Positions 15,451-24,348 are shown, counted from the first letter of the stretch. The stretch is DNA of 38,945 nucleotides from Streptomyces albus subsp. chlorinus (GCF_013302895.1 NZ_VJOK01000001.1:722525-761469), one strand, 5' to 3'. Program-made: numbers and translations. The notes: a model not told the origin generated them from the letters alone.

Positions 15451-16080
15451 CTCCAGCGGCTTGACCAGCAGTTCGAAGACCAGGTCGGCGCGCTGGGGGC
15501 GGCCGAAGCGCTCGTCGCCGTACGGGAAGGGGCTCAGCTCGCCGGTACGGGTGTAGCCGCGCCGCTCGTACCAGGCGATCAGGTCCTCCCGCTGCCGGAT
15601 GACCTTCAGCTGCATCTGCTTGGTGCCCCACTCGGCCCGCGCCGTGCGCTCCGCCTCGGCCAGCACCGTCCGGCCCACGCCGCCGCCCTGCAGGAGCGGG
15701 TTGACGGCGAACATGCCGAAGTAGGCCTCCACTCCCCGCCGTTCGAGCTGGCAGCAGGCGATGATCCTGCCGGACCCGCCGGCTCCCGCGCCTCCGTCGG
15801 CCCCGCCGCCCCCCACCGCCCCGCCGGCCCGCTCGGCGACGAGCAGGATGCTGTCCGGGTCGCGGACGACGGCCCCCACACCCTCGGGGTCGGTCCGCTG
15901 GCCGTCCAGCAGATCGGCCTCGGTCGTCCAGCCGGCGCGGCTGGCCTCGCCCCGGTAGGCGGACTCCACCAGTGCGGTGAGGGCGGGGATGTCCGCCTCC
16001 ACGGCGCGGCGGAAGGTGAGGGGCGCCGCGCCCCGCTGTGCGGTGTCACTGGTGTGACTGGAGTTGCTGGAGTTGCTCAT
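15448..16080 (-). CDS. GNAT-family N-acetyltransferase
   Basis: A 210-residue protein with a single GNAT fold. The N terminus is a polar Ser/Asn/Thr leader, then LTFRRAVEADIPALTALVES opens the fold. The acetyl-CoA binding block is AVNPLLQGGGVGRTVLAEAE (Q/RxxGxG/A), and LIAWYERRGYTRTGEL is the final helix-strand. Between strands 3 and 4 there is an unusual low-complexity Gly-rich insert (about 19 residues, GGAVGGGGADGGAGAGGSG), probably a surface loop. The acetyl acceptor is unknown. The ATG at 16080 is preferred because GGTGGA precedes it; a GTG two codons upstream is possible. Confidence 0.88.
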   Translation of the reverse strand: MSNSSNSSHTSDTAQRGAAPLTFRRAVEADIPALTALVESAYRGEASRAGWTTEADLLDGQRTDPEGVGAVVRDPDSILLVAERAGGAVGGGGADGGAGAGGSGRIIACCQLERRGVEAYFGMFAVNPLLQGGGVGRTVLAEAERTARAEWGTKQMQLKVIRQREDLIAWYERRGYTRTGELSPFPYGDERFGRPQRADLVFELLVKPLE

Positions 16081-16175
16081 GTCCACCGAGCCTATCCGGC
16101 TGCCTCCCAGGACACGCCCCTGGCGGGACCGGCGAAGCAGGCGGCGCTCCCGAAGGAACGCTGCCGCCGCACGGG

Positions 16176-17294
16176 CTACGGGGAGGGAGGCGGCGCGGTG
16201 CCGCGCCGCAGGGCGACGACGGCGGCGTCGTCACCGAGGCTGCCGCCGCTGTGGGCGAGGAGGTCCCCCTTGAGGCGCCGCACCAGCGCCCCGGGGTCCT
16301 CCCCCGCCCACCCGGTGAGCCGTTCGGCCAGCGGGTAGAAGGCTCCCGCCGCGTCCCTGGCCTCGATGACACCATCGGTGTAGAGGAGGAGCAGGTCGTC
16401 CTCCTCGAAGGGAAAGGTGTCGGCCCGGTAGCCGGAGGCGGCGAACTCCCCCAGTCCCAGCGGGGTCTCCGGATGGCCGGACAGGAGAGGTGTCACGCGC
16501 CGGCCGCGCAGCAGCAGCGGCGGCGGATGGCCGCAGTTGACGACCCGCACCACGGGCTCGTCGTCGGGGATCTCCAGGACGGCGGCGGTGATGAAGTCCT
16601 CGTCAACGCCGCCCCCGGACAGCTCGGCCAGTTCACGGGTGACGCTCCGCTCCAGGTGCCGGGCCAGCCCGGACAGGCCGGCGTGCTGGTGCGCCGCCTC
16701 CCGGAAGGCGCCGAGCAGCACGGCCGCGTCACTGACCGAGCCGAGCCCCTTGCCGCGTACGTCGCCGACGAGCACCCGGGTCAGCGCGCCGGTGCGGGCG
16801 GCGGCGAAGAGGTCGCCGCCGATGTGTGCCTCGGCCTCCGCCGCCAGGTAGACGGAGGCGACCCGCAGCGGGCCCAGGCGCGGCGGCAGGGGGCGGAGCA
16901 GCACGCGCTGCGCGACCTCGGAGACCGAGCGCACCTGGGTCATCTCCCGCTGCTGGCGCTCCCGCAGGGAGGCGAACAGGGCGATCACCGCGGTGACGAT
17001 GACCAGCGCGAGGACCTGTATCTCGTGGTTGAGCGACAGCCACCCGCGGCGGGTCACCCCGATGGTGAGCTGCGCCAGCGTCGCGAGGGCCCCCACCGAC
17101 GCGACGAGCCGGGGACCGCCGAGGGCGGCCGTGACCGCCGGTGCCGCCACCAGCAGGGGGCCCAGGTGCACATCGGGCGGTGCCAGGGTGTCGACCACCG
17201 TGACGGCGGCGATCAGGCCGAGCGGGAGCGCCAGCAGTGCCTGGCGCGGCTGCCACGGCCGGCCGGTGACCGGTGGACGCTGTCTGGAACCCAC
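16176..17294 (-). CDS. Membrane-anchored PP2C/SpoIIE-type serine phosphatase
   Basis: About 372 residues. The N-terminal 110 residues hold three or four hydrophobic segments (for example ALLALPLGLIAAVTVVDTL and IQVLALVIVTAVIALFA), followed by a linker (LRERQQREMTQVRSVSEVAQ) and a SpoIIE/RsbU phosphatase domain from about 150 to the end. Metal-binding motifs are HIGGDLF, LVGDVRGKGLGS, LYTDGVIEAR and SLGDDAAVVAL. Such enzymes dephosphorylate anti-sigma antagonists (STAS proteins) in Streptomyces sigma-factor partner-switching; the partner is not in this window. The GTG at 17294 is chosen because AGGGA precedes it and TATACA sits just upstream. A GTG at 17327 would add 11 residues. Confidence 0.9.
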   Translation of the reverse strand: MGSRQRPPVTGRPWQPRQALLALPLGLIAAVTVVDTLAPPDVHLGPLLVAAPAVTAALGGPRLVASVGALATLAQLTIGVTRRGWLSLNHEIQVLALVIVTAVIALFASLRERQQREMTQVRSVSEVAQRVLLRPLPPRLGPLRVASVYLAAEAEAHIGGDLFAAARTGALTRVLVGDVRGKGLGSVSDAAVLLGAFREAAHQHAGLSGLARHLERSVTRELAELSGGGVDEDFITAAVLEIPDDEPVVRVVNCGHPPPLLLRGRRVTPLLSGHPETPLGLGEFAASGYRADTFPFEEDDLLLLYTDGVIEARDAAGAFYPLAERLTGWAGEDPGALVRRLKGDLLAHSGGSLGDDAAVVALRRGTAPPPSP

Positions 17295-17359
17295 TGTCCC
17301 TGTATAACCCGCGCCCGCCGCCCCCACCCGGCCCCGCTCCCCGCATGGCGGGAGGCCAC

Positions 17360-17371
17360 TACAGTCGGACC
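17360..17371 (+). promoter_or_regulatory. -10 element of a probably leaderless transcript
   Basis: TACAGT (17360-17365) lies six bases before the ATG of the VOC gene, so transcription should begin at or next to the start codon. No Shine-Dalgarno is close enough to the ATG. Confidence 0.4.
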
Positions 17372-17764
17372 ATGGTGCATGTACTGAGCAGCCGCGTACT
17401 GCTGCGCCCGTCCGACCCCGACAGGTCGCGGGCCTTCTACGGCGGGACGCTGGGGCTGGAGATCGCCCGCGAGTTCGGTACGGGGCCGGAGCGCGGCACC
17501 GTCTACTTCCTCGGCGGCGGCTTCCTGGAGGTCTCCGGGCGCGGTGAGGGACCGCCCCAGGACAGGCTGCGGCTCTGGCTCCAGATCGCCGACGCGCAGG
17601 CCGCGCACGCGGAGCTGCGTGCCGCGGGTGCCGAGATCCTGCGGCCCCCGGTGAAGGAGCCCTGGGGGCTGGTCGAGATGTGGATCGCGGACCCGGACGG
17701 GCACCGCCTGGTCCTGGTGCAGGTACCCGAGGACCACCCGCTGCGCTACCGGCCCGGCATCTGA
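17372..17764 (+). CDS. VOC-superfamily (glyoxalase/bleomycin-resistance-like) protein
   Basis: A 130-residue protein built of two beta-alpha-beta-beta-beta modules, the usual size for a single-domain VOC protein. The first module is SSRVLLRPSDPDRSRAFYGG (with TLGLEIAREF), the second QIADAQAAHAELRAAGAEIL, ending in MWIADPDGHRLVLVQVPE, the typical C-terminal strand whose Glu/His can bind metal. It could be a metal-dependent lyase or dioxygenase, or a ligand-binding protein; the substrate is not predictable. The ATG at 17372 is directly after a -10-like hexamer, implying leaderless expression. It is divergent from the SpoIIE phosphatase. Confidence 0.9.
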   Translation: MVHVLSSRVLLRPSDPDRSRAFYGGTLGLEIAREFGTGPERGTVYFLGGGFLEVSGRGEGPPQDRLRLWLQIADAQAAHAELRAAGAEILRPPVKEPWGLVEMWIADPDGHRLVLVQVPEDHPLRYRPGI

Positions 17765-17872
17765 CACCCCGGCACCCGGCGCCGGCATCCGGCCCCTGGG
17801 AGCTTCGCCGGATGTCACCCGAACGCCGCAGCCGCGGTGGCGGCCGTTCCGCCGGGCGGTCACGTTTGGCTC

Positions 17873-19867
17873 ATGACGGGTGAAGAACATCTGGTGAGCG
17901 TCATCACTCCCGCTTACAATGCGCTGCCCTGCATACGACGGTGTGTCTCCTCGGTCCTGCACCAGTCGCCGGGGGCCGGCCGGGTGGAGATGATCGTCGT
18001 GGACGACGGCTCGACCGATGGGACGGCGGCGGAGCTGGACCGGCTGGCGGCCCGGCACCCGCACCTGCTGCGGGTCGTCCACCAGGAGAACTCCGGCGGC
18101 CCCTCCGCACCGCGCAACCGCGGCCTGGAGCTGGCGCGCGGCCGCTATGTCTTCTTCCTCGACGCCGACGACTACCTGGGGCCCGAGGCCCTGCAACGGC
18201 TCACCGCCGCCGCCGAGACGCACGGGTCCGACGTGGTGCTCGGCAGGATGAAGGACGTGGGGCGGCGGGTGCCCCGGTCGATGTTCCGGGCCAACCAGCC
18301 CGACGCCGACCTGTTCACCTCCCGGATCTACTGGGCGCTCTCGGTGCAGAAGCTCTTCCGCAGGCAGCTGCTGGAGCGGCTGGGGCTGCGCTTCGACCCC
18401 GGGCTGCGGGTGGGTGAGGACCAGCCGTTCACCGCCCTCGCCTATCTGCGGGCACGGCGCGTCTCCGTCGTCGCGGACTACGACTGCTACTACCTCGTAC
18501 GCCGCCCGGACGGCCAGCACCTGACGCTGACCAACAAGACGGGGCCGACGCTCGACACGCTGGAGCGGGTGTGCGCACTGCTCAGGGAGGAGCTGCCGCC
18601 CGGCCCCCGGCGGGACCGGCTGCTGACCCGGCACTTCACGGTGGAACTCAAGGCCGCCTTCCAGTTCCTGGCCCGGGAGGAGGAACCCGGGGTGCTGGAG
18701 CGGGAGTTCGCGCGCATCCGGCGGCTGGTGGCCGACCACGCCGAGGACGGGTTCTGGCCCCGGCTCTCCCCGGTGCAGCGCCTGCGGTGCCACCTCGCGC
18801 ACCACGGGATACTGGAGGAACTGCTGCCCCTCGCGGAGGCGGCCGAGGATCACATGCCGTTCGGCATACGCGTGGCCCGAGGGCGCGCGCTGGCCCACTA
18901 TCCCCACCGGCTCAGCGTCCCCTCCCGCGCCCCGGCAGCCTGCTTCGACGTGACGGACCACCTCGCCCTCACCCACCACGTGTCCCGGTTCTCCTTCTCC
19001 GGCACCCGCCTGCTCCTCGCCGGACGGGCACGGCTGGACCACGCCGAGCACGCCGGGAAGAAGACCGTCGCTGTCTTCCTGCGGCGCCGCGGCGAGGACG
19101 CCGAGGAGCGGCACGCCCACCTCAGCCTCGACGGTGACGCCTTCGAGGCGGACGTGGATCTGGGCGCCGGGGGTCGGCTGGGCGGGCCCGGCGAAGGGGA
19201 GGGACCGATGGCCGACGGCTTCTGGGACCTGTACCTGCGCGTCGCGGTCGGGGAGCTGGTCAGGACCGTGCGGCTGGGCAACCGTCGCGATCCGGAAGCG
19301 GGCACCTGCCCCGCCGCCCGCGTCACCGGTGACGGAGCGGCCGGACTGCGCGCGGCCCGGCTCTACGCCACCCGCCCCTTCGACAACCTCAGCCTCCGCC
19401 TCGACGGTTCACCCGCCGGGCTGCGCGACACCCTGCGCCTTGAGGTGGACGCCCTCGACTGGAACGGTCCCCTCCTCCGCGTCCGCGGCAGCACCAACCT
19501 CGTCGGGGCGCCGCCCAGGACGGTGGCGCTCCGCGTGGCCTCCCGCCGCACCCGCCACGACCTCCCGCTGACGCTGGAAGCCGACGGCCGCTTCACCGCC
19601 CAACTGCCCGCCGACACCCTGGCACCGGGCGAGTGGCGGGTGGCGCTGCACCTCGCGGCCGGGTGCGACCGGCCCCTCCCCGCGCGGCCGCTGCTCGGTA
19701 CGGCGCGCTGGCGCAGCGGCGTCGTGCGCCGGTACGCCAAGCCGCTGGACTCCGACACCCTGATCCTCCGGGTGGACAGGGTCCGCCTCACCCGGGCCGT
19801 GCTCCGCGGGCTGCCCCTGCGCAGGCCGGCCCGCCGCCGGCGGCCCGCGGGGGCCGGAACCGTCTGA
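17873..19867 (+). CDS. Family 2 glycosyltransferase with C-terminal beta-rich region
   Basis: A 664-residue protein. The N-terminal GT-A domain starts LVSVITPAYNALPCIRRCVS. It contains DDGSTDGT (nucleotide binding), FFLDADDYLG (the metal-binding DxD) and GEDQPF (catalytic base region). It transfers a sugar from a nucleotide donor. After about residue 330 come two or more beta-rich repeats (HHVSRFSFSGTRLLLAGRAR, and LEVDALDWNGPLLRVRGSTN). These resemble the C-terminal domains of wall teichoic-acid glycosyltransferases such as TarS, suggesting a polyol-phosphate or cell-wall acceptor; this is inference. No membrane helices. The ATG at 17873 gives MTGEEHLVSVITPAYN; an upstream in-frame GTG (17837) is possible. 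The gene ends in an Arg-rich tail. Confidence 0.88.
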   Translation: MTGEEHLVSVITPAYNALPCIRRCVSSVLHQSPGAGRVEMIVVDDGSTDGTAAELDRLAARHPHLLRVVHQENSGGPSAPRNRGLELARGRYVFFLDADDYLGPEALQRLTAAAETHGSDVVLGRMKDVGRRVPRSMFRANQPDADLFTSRIYWALSVQKLFRRQLLERLGLRFDPGLRVGEDQPFTALAYLRARRVSVVADYDCYYLVRRPDGQHLTLTNKTGPTLDTLERVCALLREELPPGPRRDRLLTRHFTVELKAAFQFLAREEEPGVLEREFARIRRLVADHAEDGFWPRLSPVQRLRCHLAHHGILEELLPLAEAAEDHMPFGIRVARGRALAHYPHRLSVPSRAPAACFDVTDHLALTHHVSRFSFSGTRLLLAGRARLDHAEHAGKKTVAVFLRRRGEDAEERHAHLSLDGDAFEADVDLGAGGRLGGPGEGEGPMADGFWDLYLRVAVGELVRTVRLGNRRDPEAGTCPAARVTGDGAAGLRAARLYATRPFDNLSLRLDGSPAGLRDTLRLEVDALDWNGPLLRVRGSTNLVGAPPRTVALRVASRRTRHDLPLTLEADGRFTAQLPADTLAPGEWRVALHLAAGCDRPLPARPLLGTARWRSGVVRRYAKPLDSDTLILRVDRVRLTRAVLRGLPLRRPARRRRPAGAGTV

Positions 19868-19977
19868 GCGCGGGCCCCGGTTGACAAGCACTGGGTGCCG
19901 GCCGGTCCGCGCCGGACCCACCCGGGCGCTGATTCCGGCGACTGCCGGCCGCGGCGCTCCGTCCGTATCCGGTCCGG

Positions 19978-21519
19978 TCAGCGCCTCCGGGACGGCCCTC
20001 GGCCTCTTGAGGGGGCGGGCATCAGGCGCGCCAACGTCTCGACGCCCTCCGCGACGGCGGTGGGGGCGGCGGCCGCGTAGCCCAGGACGAGGCCGGGACG
20101 GCTGGGGCGCTGCGTGTGCCAGGAGAGCGGCTGGGTCTTCACCCCGTGGGCCAGGGCACAGCCGGCCAACTCGGTGTCCTGGAGCCCGAGCCCGGGGTCG
20201 AAGGTGACCGTCAGGTGGAGCCCGGCGGCGGCACCGTGCACCCGGGCGTGCGGCAGGTGGCGGCGGATGGCCGTGATCATCGCGTCGCGGCGTGCGCGGT
20301 GGCGGCGGCGGATGTGGCGCAGGTGGCGCTCCAGGGCCCCGGACTCCATCAGCCGGGCCAGCACCAGTTGGGGCAGGGCCGCGTTGCCCAGGTCGGCGAA
20401 GCGCTTGGCGTCCACCAGGGCGTCGCGGAACCGGGCGGGGGCGAGCAGCCAGCCGGTGCGCAGCGCGGGGGCCAGGATCTTGGAGACGCTGCCCGCGTAG
20501 AAGACGGCTTCCGGGGCCATGGCGCGGAGTGCCGCGACGGGTGCCCTGTCGTACCGGTGCTCGGCGTCGTAGTCGTCCTCGACGACCAGTCCGCCCTCGC
20601 CCGCCCACCGCAGCAGCGCGCGCCGCCGCTCACCGCCGAGGACGACCCCCGTGGGGAACTGGTGCGCCGGTGTCAGCAGCACGGCGGGCGCCCCCGTGGC
20701 GCGCAGCCCGTCCACGCTGACCCCCTCGGCGTCCACGGGCACGGGGGGTGTCTCCAGGCCCCAGTGGCGCAGGTGCTGCCGGGTGCCGAGGGAGCCGGGG
20801 TCCTCCACGGCGAGCCGGTCGATGCCGTGGGCGCCCAGCACCCGGGCGAGCAGGCCGAGCGCCTGCGCGGTGCCCGAGACGACGAGGATCTCGGCCGGGT
20901 CCGCCGTGATGCCCCGGTTGACGCGCAGCCATCCGGCGACGGCGCGGCGCAGCGCGAGGGTGCCGCGCGGATCGCCGTAGCCGAAGTCGGCGGGCGCCAG
21001 GCCGTCCAGTACGGCGCGTTCGGCGCGCAGCCAGGCGGTCCGGGGGAAGGCGGCCAGGTCGGGCAGGCCGGGTGAGAGGTCGATACGGGCGGGCGCGGTG
21101 TGGAAGGTCTCGAAGACCTCTGTGCCGGGCGGCAGTTCGAAGACGCCGGCCGGCGTTCCGTCTCCCGCCGCCGGCCGGCGTCCGGGCGCGGGGGCGGTGT
21201 TCAGCGGGGTGGCGGCCACCACGGTTCCGGCCCGGCCCCTGCCGACCACGTGGCCGTCCTCGACCAGGCGCCGGTAGGCCTCGGTCACCACGCCGCGCGA
21301 GACCTCCAGGTCGGCGGCGAGCTGCCGGGTGGCGGGCAGGCGGCTGCCGACGGGCAGCCGCCCGTCGGCGAGGGCGCCCCGGATCTCGCCGACGAGCCAG
21401 TCGGTCAGACCGCCGCGGGGTGCCCGTCCGGTGTCGAGCTGGAGGAAGTCGGAGGCCGCCGAGGTGGCCGGGCCACTCGTTGTGGTCCAGTCGCCCGAAG
21501 ATCCTTTGGATCTGTTCAC
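19978..21519 (-). CDS. MocR-type (GntR + aminotransferase) transcriptional regulator
   Basis: A 513-residue fusion regulator. Residues about 35-105 are a GntR winged helix (LPVGSRLPATRQLAADLEVS, then RGVVTEAYRRLVEDGHVV). The remainder is a fold-type I aminotransferase-like domain binding PLP, with EDDYDAEHRYDR and FYAGSVSKILAPALRTGWLL; the Lys of SVSK forms the Schiff base. MocR proteins sense PLP or an amino acid such as GABA and regulate transporters or metabolic genes. The GTG at 21519 is the likely start; the LQLDTGRAPRGGLTDWL segment before the HTH is standard. It is divergent from a LysE-type exporter with only 28 bp between starts, so it almost certainly regulates that gene and itself. 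Confidence 0.92.
   Translation of the reverse strand: MNRSKGSSGDWTTTSGPATSAASDFLQLDTGRAPRGGLTDWLVGEIRGALADGRLPVGSRLPATRQLAADLEVSRGVVTEAYRRLVEDGHVVGRGRAGTVVAATPLNTAPAPGRRPAAGDGTPAGVFELPPGTEVFETFHTAPARIDLSPGLPDLAAFPRTAWLRAERAVLDGLAPADFGYGDPRGTLALRRAVAGWLRVNRGITADPAEILVVSGTAQALGLLARVLGAHGIDRLAVEDPGSLGTRQHLRHWGLETPPVPVDAEGVSVDGLRATGAPAVLLTPAHQFPTGVVLGGERRRALLRWAGEGGLVVEDDYDAEHRYDRAPVAALRAMAPEAVFYAGSVSKILAPALRTGWLLAPARFRDALVDAKRFADLGNAALPQLVLARLMESGALERHLRHIRRRHRARRDAMITAIRRHLPHARVHGAAAGLHLTVTFDPGLGLQDTELAGCALAHGVKTQPLSWHTQRPSRPGLVLGYAAAAPTAVAEGVETLARLMPAPSRGRGPSRRR
21499..21513. promoter_or_regulatory. Inverted repeat AGATCC-TTT-GGATCT
   Basis: A perfect 6-bp inverted repeat within the first codons of the MocR gene and 35-49 bases upstream of the divergent LysE-type start, where the exporter promoter must lie. 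It is a candidate operator. A strong Shine-Dalgarno (GGGAGG) precedes the LysE ATG. Confidence 0.45.
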
Positions 21520-21547
21520 GGGCCCATTGTGCCGGGAGGCTCGGGGC

Positions 21548-22165
21548 ATGGAGTTCTTGCTGACCACGCTGGTGATCGTGGTGACACCGGGCACCGGGGT
21601 GCTCTTCACCGTCGCGGCCGGACTGACGCGGGGCAGACGGGCCGGTCTGCTGGCGGCGGCCGGCTGCACCCTGGGCACTCTTCCGCAGGCTCTGGCGGCC
21701 CTCACCGGTCTGGCCGCGCTGCTGCACGCCAGCGCGGTCGCGTTCCAGGTGCTCAAGTACCTGGGGGTGGCGTATCTGTTGTGGATGGCCTGGAGCACGC
21801 TGCGGGACAAGAGCGCCCTGACGGCGGGGGACGCGGACGAGGAGGCGGACGGTCCGGCTCCGCGCACGGCGCGCCAGATCATCGTCTCGGCCGTGCTGCT
21901 CAACTTCCTCAACCCGAAGCTGACCTTGTTCTTCGTCGCCTTCCTGCCGCAGTTCGTGGCCGGCGACGATCCGCACGCGCTGGGGCGGATGGCGGAGTTG
22001 AGCGGCTTCTTCGTACTGCTGACGTTCGCGGTCTTCGCCGTCTACGGTCTGGTGGCCGCCGCCGTGCGCACCCAGGTGGTCTCCCGGCCGCGCGTGGTGC
22101 GGTGGATGCGCCGCCTGTTCGCGGGGGCGTTCGCCGTGCTCGGCGTCCGCCTCGCCCTGTTCTGA
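21548..22165 (+). CDS. LysE/RhtB-family amino-acid exporter
   Basis: A 205-residue membrane protein with the usual five to six hydrophobic helices. The first helix reads LLTTLVIVVTPGTGVLFTVA with the conserved TPGP-like TPGT turn, then GLTRGRRAGLLAAAGCTLGT. The mid-region FQVLKYLGVAYLLWMAWSTL and NFLNPKLTLFFVAFLPQFV are family signatures. It exports amino acids or their analogues across the cytoplasmic membrane. GGGAGGCTCGGGGC precedes the ATG. The control region is shared with the divergent MocR regulator, a frequent pairing, which suggests induction by an amino acid acting through that regulator. Confidence 0.93.
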   Translation: MEFLLTTLVIVVTPGTGVLFTVAAGLTRGRRAGLLAAAGCTLGTLPQALAALTGLAALLHASAVAFQVLKYLGVAYLLWMAWSTLRDKSALTAGDADEEADGPAPRTARQIIVSAVLLNFLNPKLTLFFVAFLPQFVAGDDPHALGRMAELSGFFVLLTFAVFAVYGLVAAAVRTQVVSRPRVVRWMRRLFAGAFAVLGVRLALF

Positions 22166-22227
22166 CCGCCCCCGGCCCTCCCCGGCCGTCCCGCGTTCCC
22201 GACCGTCTCGCACCCGATGGAGCCGTC

Positions 22228-22923
22228 ATGCACTTCGCGCACTCCCCTGCCCTGTGGCGGGACTTCCCCCAGCTCGTTCCCGGGGTCCTGCACACCAAGG
22301 GCCTCGCCGCCGACGTGTCGGTGGAGGAGACCGTACGGCGCTGCTACGCGCGGGCCGGCGCCCGGCTGGCGGACGGTGGCCCCGAGAGCGGGCTGCCGCA
22401 GATCCAGGCGTGGCGGCGGGCGTTCGCGGCGATGGGGCTCAAGCCCACGCGGTACCGCTGTGCGGCCGAGGCGCTGCTGCGCCGCTTCCGCAAGGAGGGC
22501 TCGCTGCCGCGTGTCCATCCGGTGATCGAGCTGTGCAACGCCGTCTCACTGGCGTACGCGATCCCGGTGGGCGTCTTCGACGTGGCGCGGATCAACGGCG
22601 GTCTTACGGTGCGGTACGCCGAGGGCGACGAGCGGTACGAGACCTTCGCCGGCGCCGAGGAGCACCCGGCGCCGGGAGAGGTGATCTTCGCGGACGACGC
22701 ACGGCGGGCCCACGCCCGGCGCTGGACGAACCGGCAGAGCGGCCGTTCGGCCGTACGCGAGGAGACGGGTGAGGTCCTCGTGGTCGCCGAGGCCCTGCAC
22801 GGGACGGCACCCGCCGAGGTGGCGGAGCTGGTGGGCACGCTCGGCGAGGCGCTGCGCACCCACTGGGGCGCCGCCCCGCGCTCCGCCGTCCTCACCGCGG
22901 CGGCACCCCGGTTCGAGCTGTGA
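22228..22923 (+). CDS. B3/4 tRNA-binding-domain protein
   Basis: A 231-residue protein made of the B3/B4 domain found in the beta subunit of phenylalanyl-tRNA synthetase. The core motifs are PRVHPVIELCNAVSLAYAIP and VGVFDVARINGGLTVRYAEG, then PGEVIFADDARRAHARRW with NRQSGRSAVR, and a final region of paired helices. Free-standing B3/4 proteins are presumed to bind or edit aminoacyl-tRNA or a related nucleotide; the exact role is unproven. The ATG follows ATGGAGCC. It follows the LysE-type gene by 62 bp on the same strand and converges with the acyl-CoA dehydrogenase (13 bp between stops), so it may be cotranscribed with the exporter. Confidence 0.87.
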   Translation: MHFAHSPALWRDFPQLVPGVLHTKGLAADVSVEETVRRCYARAGARLADGGPESGLPQIQAWRRAFAAMGLKPTRYRCAAEALLRRFRKEGSLPRVHPVIELCNAVSLAYAIPVGVFDVARINGGLTVRYAEGDERYETFAGAEEHPAPGEVIFADDARRAHARRWTNRQSGRSAVREETGEVLVVAEALHGTAPAEVAELVGTLGEALRTHWGAAPRSAVLTAAAPRFEL

Positions 22924-22936
22924 CCCCGCAGGGGCG

Positions 22937-24172
22937 TCAGCGGATCGGCATGCCCGACAGGGTGCGGGCGATCACCAGGCGCTGGATCTCGCTGGTGCCC
23001 TCGAAGATGGAGTAGATGGCGGCGTCGCGGTGCATCCGCTCCACCGGGTACTCGCGGGTGTAGCCGTTGCCGCCGAGGATCTGGATGGCCTGCGCCGTGA
23101 CCTTCTTGGCCGTCTCGCTGGCGAACAGCTTGGACATGGAGCCCTCGGCGGACTCGAACCTGCGGCCCGTCACGCCCATCCACGAGGCCCGCCACACCAG
23201 CAGCCGCGCCGCGTCCACACTGGTGCGCATGTCGGCCAGCTGGAAGGCGACGCCCTGGTTGTCGATGATGGGGCGGCCGAACTGCTCGCGGGTCTTGGCG
23301 TATTCGAGCGCGACCTCGTAGGCGGCGCGGGCGGTGCCGACGGCCATGGCGCCGACGGCCGGGCGGGACGCCTCGAACGTCGCCATGGCCGCGTTCTTGA
23401 TCCTCTCCCCGCCGCCCTTCCTGGCCCGCTCCCTGGCCCGAGCCAGCCGCTCGTCCAGCTTGTCCTTGCCGCCGAGGAGGCAGTGCCCGGGAACGCGGAC
23501 GTCCTCCAGGACGACCTCGGCGGTGTGCGAGGCGCGGATGCCGTGCTTCTTGAACTTCTGCCCCTGGGACAGTCCGGGGGTGTTCGGCGGGACGATGAAG
23601 GAGGCGTGCCCCTTGGAGCCCAGCTCGGGGTCGACGCTGGCGACGACGACATGCACGCCCGCGATACCGCCGTTGGTCGCCCAGGTCTTGGTGCCGTTGA
23701 GGACCCACTCGTCCTTGGCCTCGTCGTAGACGGCGCGGGTGCGCATGGAGGCGACATCGGACCCGGCGTCCGGCTCGGAGGAGCAGAAGGCGGCGACCTT
23801 GACGTCGTTGGCGTCCCCGTACATCTGCGGCACCCACGTGCCGATCTGCTCGTCGGTGCCGTTGGCGAGCACGCCGACGGCGGCCAGCCCGGTGCCGACG
23901 ATGGACAGCGCGATGCCCGCGTCGCCCCAGAACAGCTCCTCCATCGTCATGGGGATGCCCAGGCCGGTGGGGTCGAAGTACTGCTGCGCGTAGAAGTCGA
24001 GCGAGTAGAGACCGATCTTGGCGGCCTCCTGGAGGATCGGCCAGGGGGTCTCCTCCCGCTCGTCCCACTCGGCGGCTGCGGGGCGGATCACGTCGGCGGC
24101 GAATCCGTGGAGCCAGTCCCGGACTTCCTTCTGGTCGTCGTTGAGATCCAGTGTGAACTCGGTCTCGGCCAT
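22937..24172 (-). CDS. Acyl-CoA dehydrogenase
   Basis: A 411-residue flavoprotein of the acyl-CoA dehydrogenase family. The order is the N-terminal helical domain ([20 protein letters not shown]), the beta domain ([40 protein letters not shown]) and the C-terminal helical domain. [20 protein letters not shown] near the C terminus contains the catalytic Glu (IFEG) and an FAD-contacting Arg/Gln. It oxidises an acyl-CoA to the 2-enoyl-CoA and gives electrons to ETF, encoded by etfBA at 4.6-6.4 kb. GGAGG precedes the ATG. It is divergent from a TetR regulator, with TTAC...GTAA elements in the gap, so it is likely TetR-repressed and induced by an acyl-CoA. Confidence 0.96.
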   Translation of the reverse strand: MAETEFTLDLNDDQKEVRDWLHGFAADVIRPAAAEWDEREETPWPILQEAAKIGLYSLDFYAQQYFDPTGLGIPMTMEELFWGDAGIALSIVGTGLAAVGVLANGTDEQIGTWVPQMYGDANDVKVAAFCSSEPDAGSDVASMRTRAVYDEAKDEWVLNGTKTWATNGGIAGVHVVVASVDPELGSKGHASFIVPPNTPGLSQGQKFKKHGIRASHTAEVVLEDVRVPGHCLLGGKDKLDERLARARERARKGGGERIKNAAMATFEASRPAVGAMAVGTARAAYEVALEYAKTREQFGRPIIDNQGVAFQLADMRTSVDAARLLVWRASWMGVTGRRFESAEGSMSKLFASETAKKVTAQAIQILGGNGYTREYPVERMHRDAAIYSIFEGTSEIQRLVIARTLSGMPIR

Positions 24173-24204
24173 CCTCGGGGTCCTCCGCCTGTCTCAGAAA
24201 CTCG

Positions 24205-24242
24205 TTACCGTCGGTAATCCCCAGTGTGTTACCCGCCAGTAG
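24205..24242. promoter_or_regulatory. Two TTAC...GTA elements, dehydrogenase/tetR gap
   Basis: TTACCGTCGGTAA (24205-24217, a 5-bp inverted repeat with 3-base centre) and TTACCCGCCAGTAG (24229-24242) lie 33 and 57 bases upstream of the acyl-CoA dehydrogenase start, in the gap to the divergent TetR gene. The centre spacing is 24-25 bases, about two helical turns. The likely ligand is the TetR protein at 24349. The second site closely resembles the one before etfBA. Confidence 0.6.
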
Positions 24243-24348
24243 CATCTGTCAACTCCCGCTCCCCCGCGCATCCGCGCACGTGAAGCCATGGGGAGAGTGT
24301 TACTTTGCGGCGGGGCGACCACAGCACAAAGGGGGCGGGGAGACGCAC

